34,466 nucleotides of DNA from Latilactobacillus fuchuensis DSM 14340 = JCM 11249 (GTDB lineage Bacteria; Bacillota; Bacilli; Lactobacillales; Lactobacillaceae), in NCBI RefSeq assembly GCF_000615805.1, contig NZ_BAMJ01000027.1, positions 1-34,466 on the forward strand. Reading direction: 5' to 3'. The position numbers and the translations under genes were made by a program. The notes under the pieces are model-generated. The model saw only the letters and a list, made by a program, of their open reading frames with translations. It had not been told where the DNA came from and made no database searches. This document shows, piece after piece, positions 27,678 through 34,466 of this stretch. Within the stretch, counting starts at the first letter, position 1. Every line of letters starts with the position of its first letter.

Positions 27678-27706
27678 CCGCCTATACAAAAAGAATTAAG
27701 ATGAAT

Positions 27707-27733
27707 TGTAGTAACCCCAAAAGTTAGACTTTT
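27707..27733. repeat. IS3-family-like terminus (solo)
   Basis: TGTAGTAACCCCAAAAGTTA and the following GACTTTT resemble the terminal inverted repeats of IS3/IS150-group elements of lactic acid bacteria (TGTAGTgaCCCC..AAGTTAGAC). No transposase or matching second end was found within the window, so it is a relic at most. Confidence 0.35.
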
Positions 27734-27761
27734 AAGGAGTGGAGAAATCTACTCCTTTTTT
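27734..27761 (+). terminator. Terminator after the anchored hydrolase
   Basis: AAGGAGT (27734-27740) pairs with ACTCCTT (27751-27757), with an inner AGA/TCT helix, followed by T residues. It may alternatively be part of the IS-like relic directly upstream. Confidence 0.65.
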
Positions 27762-27775
27762 GTGCGTTGAAATTT

Positions 27776-27952
27776 ATGCGTATTTATAGGGAAAATAACC
27801 GTTATTTGTTGCTTCCTAATAAAGCATCAAATAGCAAACTACCCCGTTAAGGCAAGCCATTACAGGTATATAGCTATTGAGTTTATGATGAAATCCATCA
27901 ATTGAGTTTGCGTTATAACATTGAGAAATGGTGCGGCGGTATTGGCGAATGA
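27776..27952 (+). pseudogene. Degenerate coding remnant
   Basis: One frame from the ATG at 27776 to the TGA at 27950-27952 reads like protein for 58 codons (MRIYRENNRYLLLPNKAS.., then ..VYDEIHQLSLRYNIEKWC) but carries stops at 27848-27850 and 27878-27880. It has no ribosome binding site and no family was recognised. The rest of 27953-28066 holds nothing identifiable. Confidence 0.3.
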
Positions 27953-28084
27953 ATGCAACTAATGATAGTAATACTAGAGGATAGAAGCGATTTATTTATT
28001 TGAAACCGTTTAGCGACTAGACTAACCGCCTAAATTCAGATAGAGTAGAAGTTTATAGTTTGATTTGAGGAGTCGAATATCTGA

Positions 28085-28756
28085 ATGACAGAAAGAATGG
28101 TTTTAAGCGACAAATTATTGTATGGGGGCTTGCTCGCAGCTGCCGGTGGGTTTGATTCATACACCTATTTAGTTCACGGGGAAGTTTTTGCGGGGTTACA
28201 AACGGGGAATCTCATTCTACTAGGGACGCATCTAGGTCAAATGAAATGGGGCGTTTTATTACAACATATGACGCCGGTCTTGGCGTTTATGGTTGGGACA
28301 ATTTTAACCAGGATGTTACAACATCGTTTTAAGGCTGAAGACTCGATTAATAAGCGCCAACGGATTGTTCTAGGCATTGAAGTCTTGGTTTTAACCATCG
28401 TGGCGGTGATCTCGCCATACGTCTCTGATTTATTATCGAGTGCACTGGTATCAATGATTGCCGCGGCGCAATTACAAGAATTCCGCCAACTAAAAGGGAC
28501 ACCGTTTACGTCGTTAATGATGACTGGTAACGTTCGGACCTTAGCGGAAAGCTTGTACGATGGGGTTTCGAAGAAGAATCCATTGGCGATTGCCAAGGCG
28601 TGGGAAATTTTTAGAATAATGGTTAGTTTTACATTGGGGGCAGTCGTGGTCGGCTTGATGGTCGCCTGGCTAGGTGAACACACGATTATTATTTCTGCAT
28701 TATGCTTGTTGGGGACACTGACGATTTTACAGTTGAACCCGCAGAAAAGTATTTAA
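28085..28756 (+). CDS. DUF1275 (YoaK-like) membrane protein
   Basis: A 223-residue integral membrane protein with about six hydrophobic segments. The family hallmarks are AAAGGFDSYTYL near the N-terminus, then GLQTGNLILLGTHLG (~36-50) and a second-half repeat AAAQLQEFRQLKGTPFTSLMMTGNVRTLAESLY. The function of the family is unknown; some members are annotated as transporters. GAGGAG lies 12 bases before ATG 28085; the ATG at 28100 is less well placed. The LysE-type gene follows after 23 bases on the same strand, so the two likely share a transcript. Confidence 0.87.
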   Translation: MTERMVLSDKLLYGGLLAAAGGFDSYTYLVHGEVFAGLQTGNLILLGTHLGQMKWGVLLQHMTPVLAFMVGTILTRMLQHRFKAEDSINKRQRIVLGIEVLVLTIVAVISPYVSDLLSSALVSMIAAAQLQEFRQLKGTPFTSLMMTGNVRTLAESLYDGVSKKNPLAIAKAWEIFRIMVSFTLGAVVVGLMVAWLGEHTIIISALCLLGTLTILQLNPQKSI

Positions 28757-28779
28757 TTAAGGGTTAGAAAAGGGGTCGT

Positions 28780-29394
28780 ATGATGATTTTTTTAAAAGGG
28801 ATGTTAATTGGTTTTGCGTTTGTGGCGCCGATTGGGATGCAAAATATTTTTGTTTTTAATAACGCCTTGTCCAATACTACTAAGCGCGCTGTTTTGAACA
28901 GTCTGTTTATTTGGTTTTTTGACGCTTTATTTTCATTAGTGGCCTTTTACGGGATTGGCGCTTTAATTATTAAAAATGAAATGGTCAAATTAGCGATTAT
29001 GGGCATTGGTGGGCTATTAATCTTGTGGATTGGCTACACGATTATTCGCAGTGCCCGAGCCGCCGTTGAATTCGGTTCGCTACAAGCCATGCCGCTTAAA
29101 AAAGTCATCTTGACGGCCTTTGTTGCCGTTTGGGGTAATCCGCAAGCGTTGATTGATGGCACCTTGATGTTGGGCGCGTTGCGCGGTGATATGACGGCGA
29201 GTCAAACATTGCCGTTTATGGTGGGTGTCTTAATGGCAACCGCTAGTTGGTTCTTCGGGATTGCGATTCTATTCAGTATTTTTAGAGATAAGGTCTCGCC
29301 GAAGTTCTTGATGTGGGTCAATCTGATCAGCGCTTTGATTATTATTGGCTACGGACTAACGTTGATCACCAAGGTTGCGTTTGTCTTATTCTAG
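28780..29394 (+). CDS. LysE/ArgO-family amino acid exporter
   Basis: A 204-residue inner-membrane exporter with six hydrophobic segments. The family signature APIGMQNIFVFNNAL lies at ~16-30, and the conserved WGNPQALIDGTLMLG of the fourth segment at ~119-133. Family members export basic amino acids or similar toxic metabolites; the substrate here is not determinable. AAAAGGGG precedes ATG 28780. Second gene of a probable pair with the DUF1275 gene; a strong terminator follows 3 bases after the stop. Confidence 0.88.
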   Translation: MMIFLKGMLIGFAFVAPIGMQNIFVFNNALSNTTKRAVLNSLFIWFFDALFSLVAFYGIGALIIKNEMVKLAIMGIGGLLILWIGYTIIRSARAAVEFGSLQAMPLKKVILTAFVAVWGNPQALIDGTLMLGALRGDMTASQTLPFMVGVLMATASWFFGIAILFSIFRDKVSPKFLMWVNLISALIIIGYGLTLITKVAFVLF

Positions 29395-29397
29395 TTG

Positions 29398-29433
29398 AAA
29401 AGAGTGGTCCTCAAACGAGGGACACTCTTTTTT
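29398..29433 (+). terminator. Terminator after the LysE-type gene
   Basis: AAAAGAGTGgTCCTC (29398-29412) pairs with GAGGgaCACTCTTTT (29417-29431) around AAAC, ending in a T run. Confidence 0.9.
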
Positions 29434-29440
29434 AGTTTAA

Positions 29441-29489
29441 TAATGCCTTATTTGTTATAAAATAAAATATAAAAGTTAGGCATTACTAA
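29441..29489 (+). promoter_or_regulatory. Candidate metal-responsive operator upstream of mntH
   Basis: TAATGCCTTA (29441-29450) and TTAGGCATTA (29476-29485) are inverted copies with one mismatch, and the right copy is itself part of a shorter dyad, TTAG-N6-CTAA (29476-29489). It lies just upstream of the mntH -35, as expected for an MntR/DtxR-family site. The regulator is inferred, not seen. Confidence 0.4.
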
Positions 29490-29497
29490 AAATATTC

Positions 29498-29525
29498 TTT
29501 ACATCTGATTAAAACGGCGTACAAT
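29498..29525 (+). promoter_or_regulatory. mntH promoter
   Basis: TTTACA (29498-29503) and TACAAT (29520-29525) with a 16-base spacer, 42 bases before the start codon. Confidence 0.6.
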
Positions 29526-29566
29526 AAGGATGTCGTAGACAAATGGGATGTAAGGAAGTGGGATGA

Positions 29567-31135
29567 ATGACCGCAACAAAAGCACCAAAGAAACATAAGC
29601 TGATTGAATATGCCAACGGGCCATCGCTAGAAGAAATTAATGGAACCGTTGAAGTACCAGAAGGTAAAGGTTTTTGGAAGCTATTATTGGCTTATTCAGG
29701 ACCGGGTGCGTTAGTGGCAGTGGGGTATATGGATCCGGGGAATTGGTCAACGTCGATTACCGGGGGTCAAAATTTCCAATACTTACTGATGTCCGTGATT
29801 TTAATGTCTAGTTTAATCGCGATGTTGCTTCAATATATGGCGGCTAAACTAGGCATTGTAACTCAGATGGACTTGGCGCAAGCGATTCGGGCGCGTACGA
29901 GTAAGTCATTAGGCATTGTTTTATGGATTTTAACGGAATTGGCGATTATGGCGACGGATATTGCCGAAGTCATTGGGGCCGCGATTGCCCTGTATTTATT
30001 ATTCGGGATACCGCTGATGATTGCGGTGTTCATTACGGTTTTAGATGTCATGCTCTTATTATTATTAACCAAAATTGGTTTTCGGAAAATCGAAGCAATC
30101 GTCGTCGCTTTGATTGTCGTGATTTTTGTGGTCTTTGCTTACGAAGTCGCCTTGTCCAATCCTGATTGGAATGGGGTCATCAAAGGTTTAGTCCCGAACG
30201 CCCAAACTTTTTCGACCACTAAACATATTGGTGGTCAAACACCACTAACCGGTGCTTTGGGAATTATCGGTGCGACGGTTATGCCGCATAATCTGTATTT
30301 GCATTCCGCAGTGTCACAAACGCGGAAAATTGATCGTCATAACGAAGAACAGGTCGCTCAAACCGTTCGTTTTTCGACTTGGGATTCGAATATTCAATTG
30401 ACGATGGCCTTCTTCGTCAACGCCTTATTGTTAATTATGGGCGTGGCGGTTTTCAAAACCGGCGCAGTCAAGGATCCATCGTTCTTCGGATTGTTTGAAG
30501 CGTTATCCGATACATCGACTATGAGCAATGGCTTGTTAGCCAGTGTCGCGCGAACAGGTGTCCTTTCGACACTATTCGCGGTTGCGTTGTTAGCTTCTGG
30601 TCAAAATTCAACGATTACTGGGACTTTAACCGGCCAAGTAATTATGGAAGGGTTTGTGCATTTAAGAATGCCGTTATGGCTGCGTCGTTTAGTGACGCGG
30701 TTGTTATCGGTGATTCCGGTTTTAATCTGTGTCATGTTAACGAGCGGTAAGCCGGCAGTTGAAGAACACGAAGCGTTGAATACGTTGATGAATAATTCGC
30801 AAGTCTTCTTAGCATTTGCCCTACCATTCTCAATGTTGCCGTTATTGATGTTTACAGATAGTCGGGTTGAAATGGGGGACCGGTTCAAAAATAGTTTACT
30901 GATTAGAGGATTAGGCTGGTTGTCCGTCATCGGATTAACGTATCTGAACATGATTGGCTTACCGGGTCAAATTGAAGCGTTCTTCGGCGATCAAGCCACT
31001 AACGGACAACTCGCTTTGGCGGATAATATTGCTTATGTGTTGATTACTGGCGTATTAGCGTTATTAGTCTGGATGATTATCGAATTACGCAAGGGCAACC
31101 AACGATTTGAACAACAATTAGCGACTGAAAAATAA
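29567..31135 (+). CDS. mntH: Nramp-family divalent metal transporter (Mn2+)
   Basis: A 522-residue proton-coupled Mn2+ importer of the Nramp family with ~11 membrane segments. The metal-site motif DPGNW of helix 1 lies at ~60-64, and the helix-6 motif ATVMPHNLYLHSA at ~237-249 carries the conserved Met and His. AAGGAAGTGGG precedes the ATG at 29567. A candidate metal-responsive dyad and a good promoter are directly upstream. The universal stress gene follows after 15 bases, a pairing common in lactobacilli, where Mn2+ is the main antioxidant metal. Frame intact. Confidence 0.94.
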   Translation: MTATKAPKKHKLIEYANGPSLEEINGTVEVPEGKGFWKLLLAYSGPGALVAVGYMDPGNWSTSITGGQNFQYLLMSVILMSSLIAMLLQYMAAKLGIVTQMDLAQAIRARTSKSLGIVLWILTELAIMATDIAEVIGAAIALYLLFGIPLMIAVFITVLDVMLLLLLTKIGFRKIEAIVVALIVVIFVVFAYEVALSNPDWNGVIKGLVPNAQTFSTTKHIGGQTPLTGALGIIGATVMPHNLYLHSAVSQTRKIDRHNEEQVAQTVRFSTWDSNIQLTMAFFVNALLLIMGVAVFKTGAVKDPSFFGLFEALSDTSTMSNGLLASVARTGVLSTLFAVALLASGQNSTITGTLTGQVIMEGFVHLRMPLWLRRLVTRLLSVIPVLICVMLTSGKPAVEEHEALNTLMNNSQVFLAFALPFSMLPLLMFTDSRVEMGDRFKNSLLIRGLGWLSVIGLTYLNMIGLPGQIEAFFGDQATNGQLALADNIAYVLITGVLALLVWMIIELRKGNQRFEQQLATEK

Positions 31136-31150
31136 GCGGAGGTTGGAAGA

Positions 31151-31585
31151 ATGACGATGATGGCAATGCACCGTATTTTAGTAGGCGTGGACGATTCACC
31201 AGATGCGTTAATGGCATTTGATTACGCGATTGCGGAAGCGAAAAAAGAAAATTTAGAATTCGTAATTGTTTCAATTCTTGAAAGTGATGAGATGAACGTT
31301 TATCAAGCGTTGAATAAGGATTTTGTGCACGGTGAATATACTGATTTAGAAAAGCACGTTTTAAATTATCGCAATCAAGCCTTGCAACGCGGCGTTCAAA
31401 ACGTACGGGTGGTGATTGCGGAAGGCGAACCAGGCGAAACAATCATTGACCAAGTGATTCCAAAAGTCCAACCCGATTTATTAATTGTCGGTTCAAAATC
31501 GCAAAAGGGGGTCGCTAAATATTTTGGGAGTCAAGCGGCCTATATGGCGAAATACGCACCGATTCCAGTATTAGTTGTCCGTTAA
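31151..31585 (+). CDS. Universal stress protein (UspA-like)
   Basis: A 144-residue single-domain Usp, cytoplasmic and probably ATP-binding. The fold begins MHRILVGVDDSPDALMAFDYAI, and the nucleotide-binding loop is GSKSQKGVAKYFGSQAAYMAKYAPIPVLVV near the C-terminus. GGAGG lies 8 bases before the ATG at 31151; internal ATGs at 31157, 31160 and 31166 are possible. It is co-transcribed with mntH by position, suggesting a shared manganese or oxidative stress role. A terminator follows. Confidence 0.92.
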   Translation: MTMMAMHRILVGVDDSPDALMAFDYAIAEAKKENLEFVIVSILESDEMNVYQALNKDFVHGEYTDLEKHVLNYRNQALQRGVQNVRVVIAEGEPGETIIDQVIPKVQPDLLIVGSKSQKGVAKYFGSQAAYMAKYAPIPVLVVR

Positions 31586-31592
31586 GGACGAC

Positions 31593-31622
31593 AAAAAAGA
31601 AGGCCATGAGCCTTCTTTTTTT
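31593..31622 (+). terminator. Terminator of mntH-usp
   Basis: AAAAAAGAAGGC (31593-31604) pairs with GCCTTCTTTTTT (31610-31621) around CATGA, ending in a T run. Confidence 0.9.
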
Positions 31623-31677
31623 ATTAGGGATTGAGATGTGCTAAAGTGGTTTTAAAAGCTTGTGGGGGCATCAATTG

Positions 31678-32532
31678 ATGAAAAAATGGGTTAAAATCAT
31701 GCTGGGGAGTTTAGCGATTGTTGGGTTACTCGGTTGGTATTTCGCCGCTAACACGCCACCAACCAAAGTCAGTGCGCGCGATCAAGTACCGACTTTTTAT
31801 CTGCACGGTTGGGGTGGGACTGCCAATTCGACCAATCGAATGATTAAAGCGGCAGAACAGCAAAAGGACGCGACCAAGGTGTTGACGGCCAAGGTCAGTT
31901 CAACGGGGCAAGTGGCGCTAATCGGGAATTGGCGCGCACAAACCAAACGGCCAATCATCCAGGTCTTGTTTCAGAATAATAAACAGGGCAATTATCAAAT
32001 CACGAGTCGTTGGTTTAAAAAGGTATTGGTTGCAGTCAATCAGCAACACCATTTTAAACAGTTCAACGTCGTCGCGCATTCGATGGGCAATCTCACGTTG
32101 GCTTATTATTTATTAAATAATGCGGAAAATGCCAAACTACCGCAATTAGCGAAACAAGTGAATATCGCCGGTCATTTTGATGGCATTTTGGGAATGGACG
32201 ATCAAGCTAATCAGAATCGACTGAAGGCGTCCGGTGAACCAGTCAAAATGAATGCGACTTATCGGCAGCTATTAGCCTTACGCCAAGTGGTGCCAGCTAA
32301 ACAACTGCAAATTTTGAATATTTATGGTGATTTGGGCGATGGCAGCCATTCCGATGGTCGGGTCAGCAATGTCTCATCACAATCGCTTGCGTATTTATTG
32401 CAGGAACGGGCTAAAAGTTATCGAGAAGTCAAGATGACAGGCAAGAAAGCCCAACATAGTGCACTACACGCCAATGACCAAGTCGATCAACAAGTGGGTC
32501 AGTTTTTGTGGGGAAATAAAGGTGCCAAATAA
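31678..32532 (+). CDS. DUF915 alpha/beta hydrolase with N-terminal membrane anchor
   Basis: A 284-residue extracytoplasmic hydrolase. A signal anchor (~5-25, MLGSLAIVGLLGWYFAA) precedes the catalytic domain. Family features are the FYLHGWGGTANSTNRM segment, the nucleophile elbow AHSMGN, the acid-region YGDLGDGSHSDGRVS and a C-terminal His in QHSALH. DUF915 members are lipase-like with unknown substrates. ATG at 31678 is chosen since GGGGG lies 9 bases upstream; the longer frame from TTG 31660 has no site. Monocistronic between two terminators. Confidence 0.87.
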   Translation: MKKWVKIMLGSLAIVGLLGWYFAANTPPTKVSARDQVPTFYLHGWGGTANSTNRMIKAAEQQKDATKVLTAKVSSTGQVALIGNWRAQTKRPIIQVLFQNNKQGNYQITSRWFKKVLVAVNQQHHFKQFNVVAHSMGNLTLAYYLLNNAENAKLPQLAKQVNIAGHFDGILGMDDQANQNRLKASGEPVKMNATYRQLLALRQVVPAKQLQILNIYGDLGDGSHSDGRVSNVSSQSLAYLLQERAKSYREVKMTGKKAQHSALHANDQVDQQVGQFLWGNKGAK

Positions 32533-32571
32533 AACGGCTTACTTCGAGGTATTATCGAAGTAGGCCGTTTT
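32531..32571 (+). terminator. Strong bidirectional terminator
   Basis: A 17-base arm (32531-32547) pairs with 32555-32571 with a single mismatch around GGTATTA; the ends are AAAA and TTTT, so it can end the DUF915 gene and the convergent MFS gene. Confidence 0.88.
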
Positions 32572-32629
32572 GGTAGTTATTTTATGAATGTGGAAAATAA
32601 AACAGTAAGAGTTTAGTTATTTATGCTAC

Positions 32630-33934
32630 TTATTTTTTAGCAATTTTAGCGGCATGTAACTGTTCTAGAGCTGTGTCATGAATATGATATTTAGGAATGA
32701 TTTTAACGATAGCGATGGCAAAAATTCCGTAGATAATGACACATCCAAAGAGAATCCATAGGAATAGTGCTGGCGAAATAGCCATCAATGTTGGTGTGAT
32801 TAATGCAAATGCGGCAGTTAATGCACGAACGATTCCGAGTGAGAAACCGGTCATGCTTGCGCGAGCATTAACGGGATAGAAGGATTGTGTCCAAACTTTG
32901 TAAATTGGTTCACCAATCCAAATATAACCGAACATATAAACGATGTAACAAACAGAAAAGATGAACCAGTAAGAGGCACTTAATCCAGCGATGAACATTG
33001 CAACGATGCCCATAGCTAAGCCAATAAACATAATGTGATAGCGATATTTAGTATCCGCCGCCTTCATGAAAATCAAGGTTGCTACGAAACCGAGAATATT
33101 ACCAGCCATGGCGATAATTGTTGCTGTAGCAGCCGCTTGATGATCCACAATGACTAAGAAGTAATTTAAGAACATCCCAAATGAATTAGCTGGTAGATTC
33201 CAAAATAGATAGAAAAGGGTTAATAGAACAAGTGGAACAAGAACTGATTTTTGTTTTAATAGCTCACCTAATTTTGGCTTAGCTTCTGCAATCGCTTCGG
33301 TCCCTTCTGATGATTGAACTTCGTCAGCTAGACCGGTTTCAATATTCTTAAAGGACTTGGAAAAAATTCGAACGCCCCAGTTAATGAATGCCATTAATGA
33401 GATGAATCCAAATAAGAATTTAACGGGAATAATACCAGCCATATCAGCGGTTAAGAAACCGATAAATTGAGATAAAATAATTCCGACAGTCCAATATAAT
33501 TGGGTTGATGTAATAGCTTTACCATAATTAGCTTTATCCATCCGTTCAGAGATAACTGCTAGTGAGGTAGGTAAATCTGCCCCAGATCCCCATCCAGCGA
33601 GTGCTAATCCGATAAATAAAAGGATAATATTGTCAGTAAATGCAATAATAGCCGTTCCAACGGCAACGACTAAAATATCAAAATTAAAGATAGCAACTCG
33701 GCCAAATTTATCGGATAAGGCGCCTCCTGAAACGGCACCGATTGCAACTGCCAGAGTTAAAGCCGTATTAATTGAACCAGAGATTAAGGGTGAAAAAGCA
33801 AAATAATTAGTCCAAAGTGGTAATGCAACGCCGCAGCTAACTAGAATAGAAGCATCAAGGTACGATGCGATTCCGGCAACGATGACGAGTAGGATTTGAT
33901 CCCTGCTCATCTTAGGTGCTACTGTATTATTCAT
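32630..33934 (-). CDS. MFS transporter, sugar-porter-like
   Basis: A 434-residue major facilitator permease with about 12 membrane segments and a central cytoplasmic loop (~190-230) rich in Glu/Ala. The loop 2-3 motif appears as GGALSDKFGRVAIFNFD, and the fourth-segment region as GWGSGADLPTSLAVISE, similar to sugar, polyol or aromatic-acid symporters. The substrate cannot be fixed. ATG at 33934 has AGGAGGA at 6 bases. Two tandem cre-like sites lie ~255-280 bases upstream, suggesting catabolite control and a carbohydrate-related substrate. Its codon use is AT-richer than the neighbouring genes. Confidence 0.87.
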   Translation of the reverse strand: MNNTVAPKMSRDQILLVIVAGIASYLDASILVSCGVALPLWTNYFAFSPLISGSINTALTLAVAIGAVSGGALSDKFGRVAIFNFDILVVAVGTAIIAFTDNIILLFIGLALAGWGSGADLPTSLAVISERMDKANYGKAITSTQLYWTVGIILSQFIGFLTADMAGIIPVKFLFGFISLMAFINWGVRIFSKSFKNIETGLADEVQSSEGTEAIAEAKPKLGELLKQKSVLVPLVLLTLFYLFWNLPANSFGMFLNYFLVIVDHQAAATATIIAMAGNILGFVATLIFMKAADTKYRYHIMFIGLAMGIVAMFIAGLSASYWFIFSVCYIVYMFGYIWIGEPIYKVWTQSFYPVNARASMTGFSLGIVRALTAAFALITPTLMAISPALFLWILFGCVIIYGIFAIAIVKIIPKYHIHDTALEQLHAAKIAKK

Positions 33935-34187
33935 AATATATCCTCCTATGGAATGATGTCCAGATTGCTACCGTGTCAGATGTAAATACATAGTTTCGTG
34001 ACAAAAATTGAAGATGAGTAATTTCGATTCTCGTTGATGACTCGTGAATATTAATGATTACAACGCATGTAGAAGATATGGCTGTCTGTTAAAATCTTAT
34101 ATTTGGGTCTTCCTCCTATTCTTGCAATCAAAAATAATATAAATATACAAAGTGACACGGAATGATAAGAAAAACGATTTTAATTTT

Positions 34188-34201
34188 TGATTACGCTTTC
34201 A
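34188..34201. promoter_or_regulatory. cre-like site 1 upstream of the MFS gene
   Basis: TGATTACGCTTTCA fits 13 of 14 positions of TGWNANCGNTNWCA. Confidence 0.5.
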
Positions 34202-34202
34202 T

Positions 34203-34216
34203 TTTAACCGCTTTCA
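34203..34216. promoter_or_regulatory. cre-like site 2 upstream of the MFS gene
   Basis: TTTAACCGCTTTCA fits 13 of 14 positions of the cre consensus, in the same orientation and 15 bases after site 1, about one and a half helical turns. Confidence 0.45.
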
Positions 34217-34466
34217 TTTATTTTCGGCAATATCAAAAATTCAGGTGTTCAGGGGCATAACTACAGAACTCCTAATGATTAGCTGTTAAAGTAATTTTAT
34301 TAATGTGAATTAAGACACATGACTAATGACGCATGAAAGATGATGCTATATTTATTAAATTAACTTGATGAATTTATTTTGTTAACGACAACACAATGTT
34401 AAAATTACTTTCATAGTATTATTAATTTAACCGGTAAGTCATTGATAGCGGTCAAATTTGGTTAAT

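Larger units (their letters stand above)
33935..34466. other. Long AT-rich upstream region of the MFS gene
   Basis: 532 bases without a supportable gene. It contains the two cre-like sites and several AT-rich hexamers that could serve as promoters on the minus strand (for example TATATT around 34140), but none is clear enough to call. A divergent gene to the right may begin beyond the window. Confidence 0.5.

Noticed and set aside
28237-28683. 148-codon minus-strand frame opposite the DUF1275 gene
   Set aside because: Fully antisense to a well-supported membrane protein with a ribosome binding site; no family signal.

Overview
The window (34.5 kb, low-to-moderate GC, strong AGGAGG-type ribosome binding sites, LPXTG surface proteins, S66 peptidase, WYL and Mga-type regulators, mntH-usp pair) looks like the chromosome of a lactic acid bacterium. 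The style of the proteins suggests Lactobacillaceae, perhaps the Latilactobacillus sakei/curvatus group; that placement is an inference, since no 16S or other marker is present. No rRNA, tRNA, CRISPR array or intact insertion sequence was seen.

Layout. 1-4800: the 3' part of an LmrA/BmrA-type ABC exporter, a CPA1 Na+/H+ antiporter and a cytoplasmic esterase. 5000-13100: a sugar island. On the minus strand lie a 6-phospho-beta-glycosidase (GH1) followed by a GH42 beta-galactosidase, and an AraC-type regulator; divergently on the plus strand lie a lactose/cellobiose-family PTS EIIC and a GH31 alpha-xylosidase. Together the enzymes would remove galactosyl, glucosyl and alpha-xylosyl units, as needed for xyloglucan-type oligosaccharides. 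13100-16300: a PepSY lipoprotein, an S66 (LD-carboxypeptidase/MccF-like) peptidase, and a WYL regulator divergent from a tiny Mor-like DNA-binding protein. 16300-17670: a secreted CHAP peptidoglycan hydrolase preceded by an exact WalR box. 17700-24650: a pilus operon (vWA tip pilin, backbone pilin, class C sortase), converging with a Mga/RofA-like regulator, an arrangement that recalls streptococcal FCT pilus islands. 24750-27760: a YjbR-like protein, then a wall-anchored alpha/beta hydrolase with FIVAR repeats and a cre-like site in its promoter region. 27700-28080: a probable degraded region with an IS3-like terminus. 28080-32570: a DUF1275 protein, a LysE-type exporter, mntH plus a universal stress protein, and a membrane-anchored DUF915 hydrolase. 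32600-34466: an MFS transporter with a long upstream region carrying two tandem cre-like sites.

The most important caution is that four genes are interrupted by six single-base indels: GH42 twice, the AraC regulator once, the tip pilin twice, and the last codons of the CHAP hydrolase once. In each case the reading frame on the other side continues the expected protein family without loss. Several of the missing bases would restore a short homopolymer, so assembly error is at least as likely as real gene decay. Corrected products are described below.
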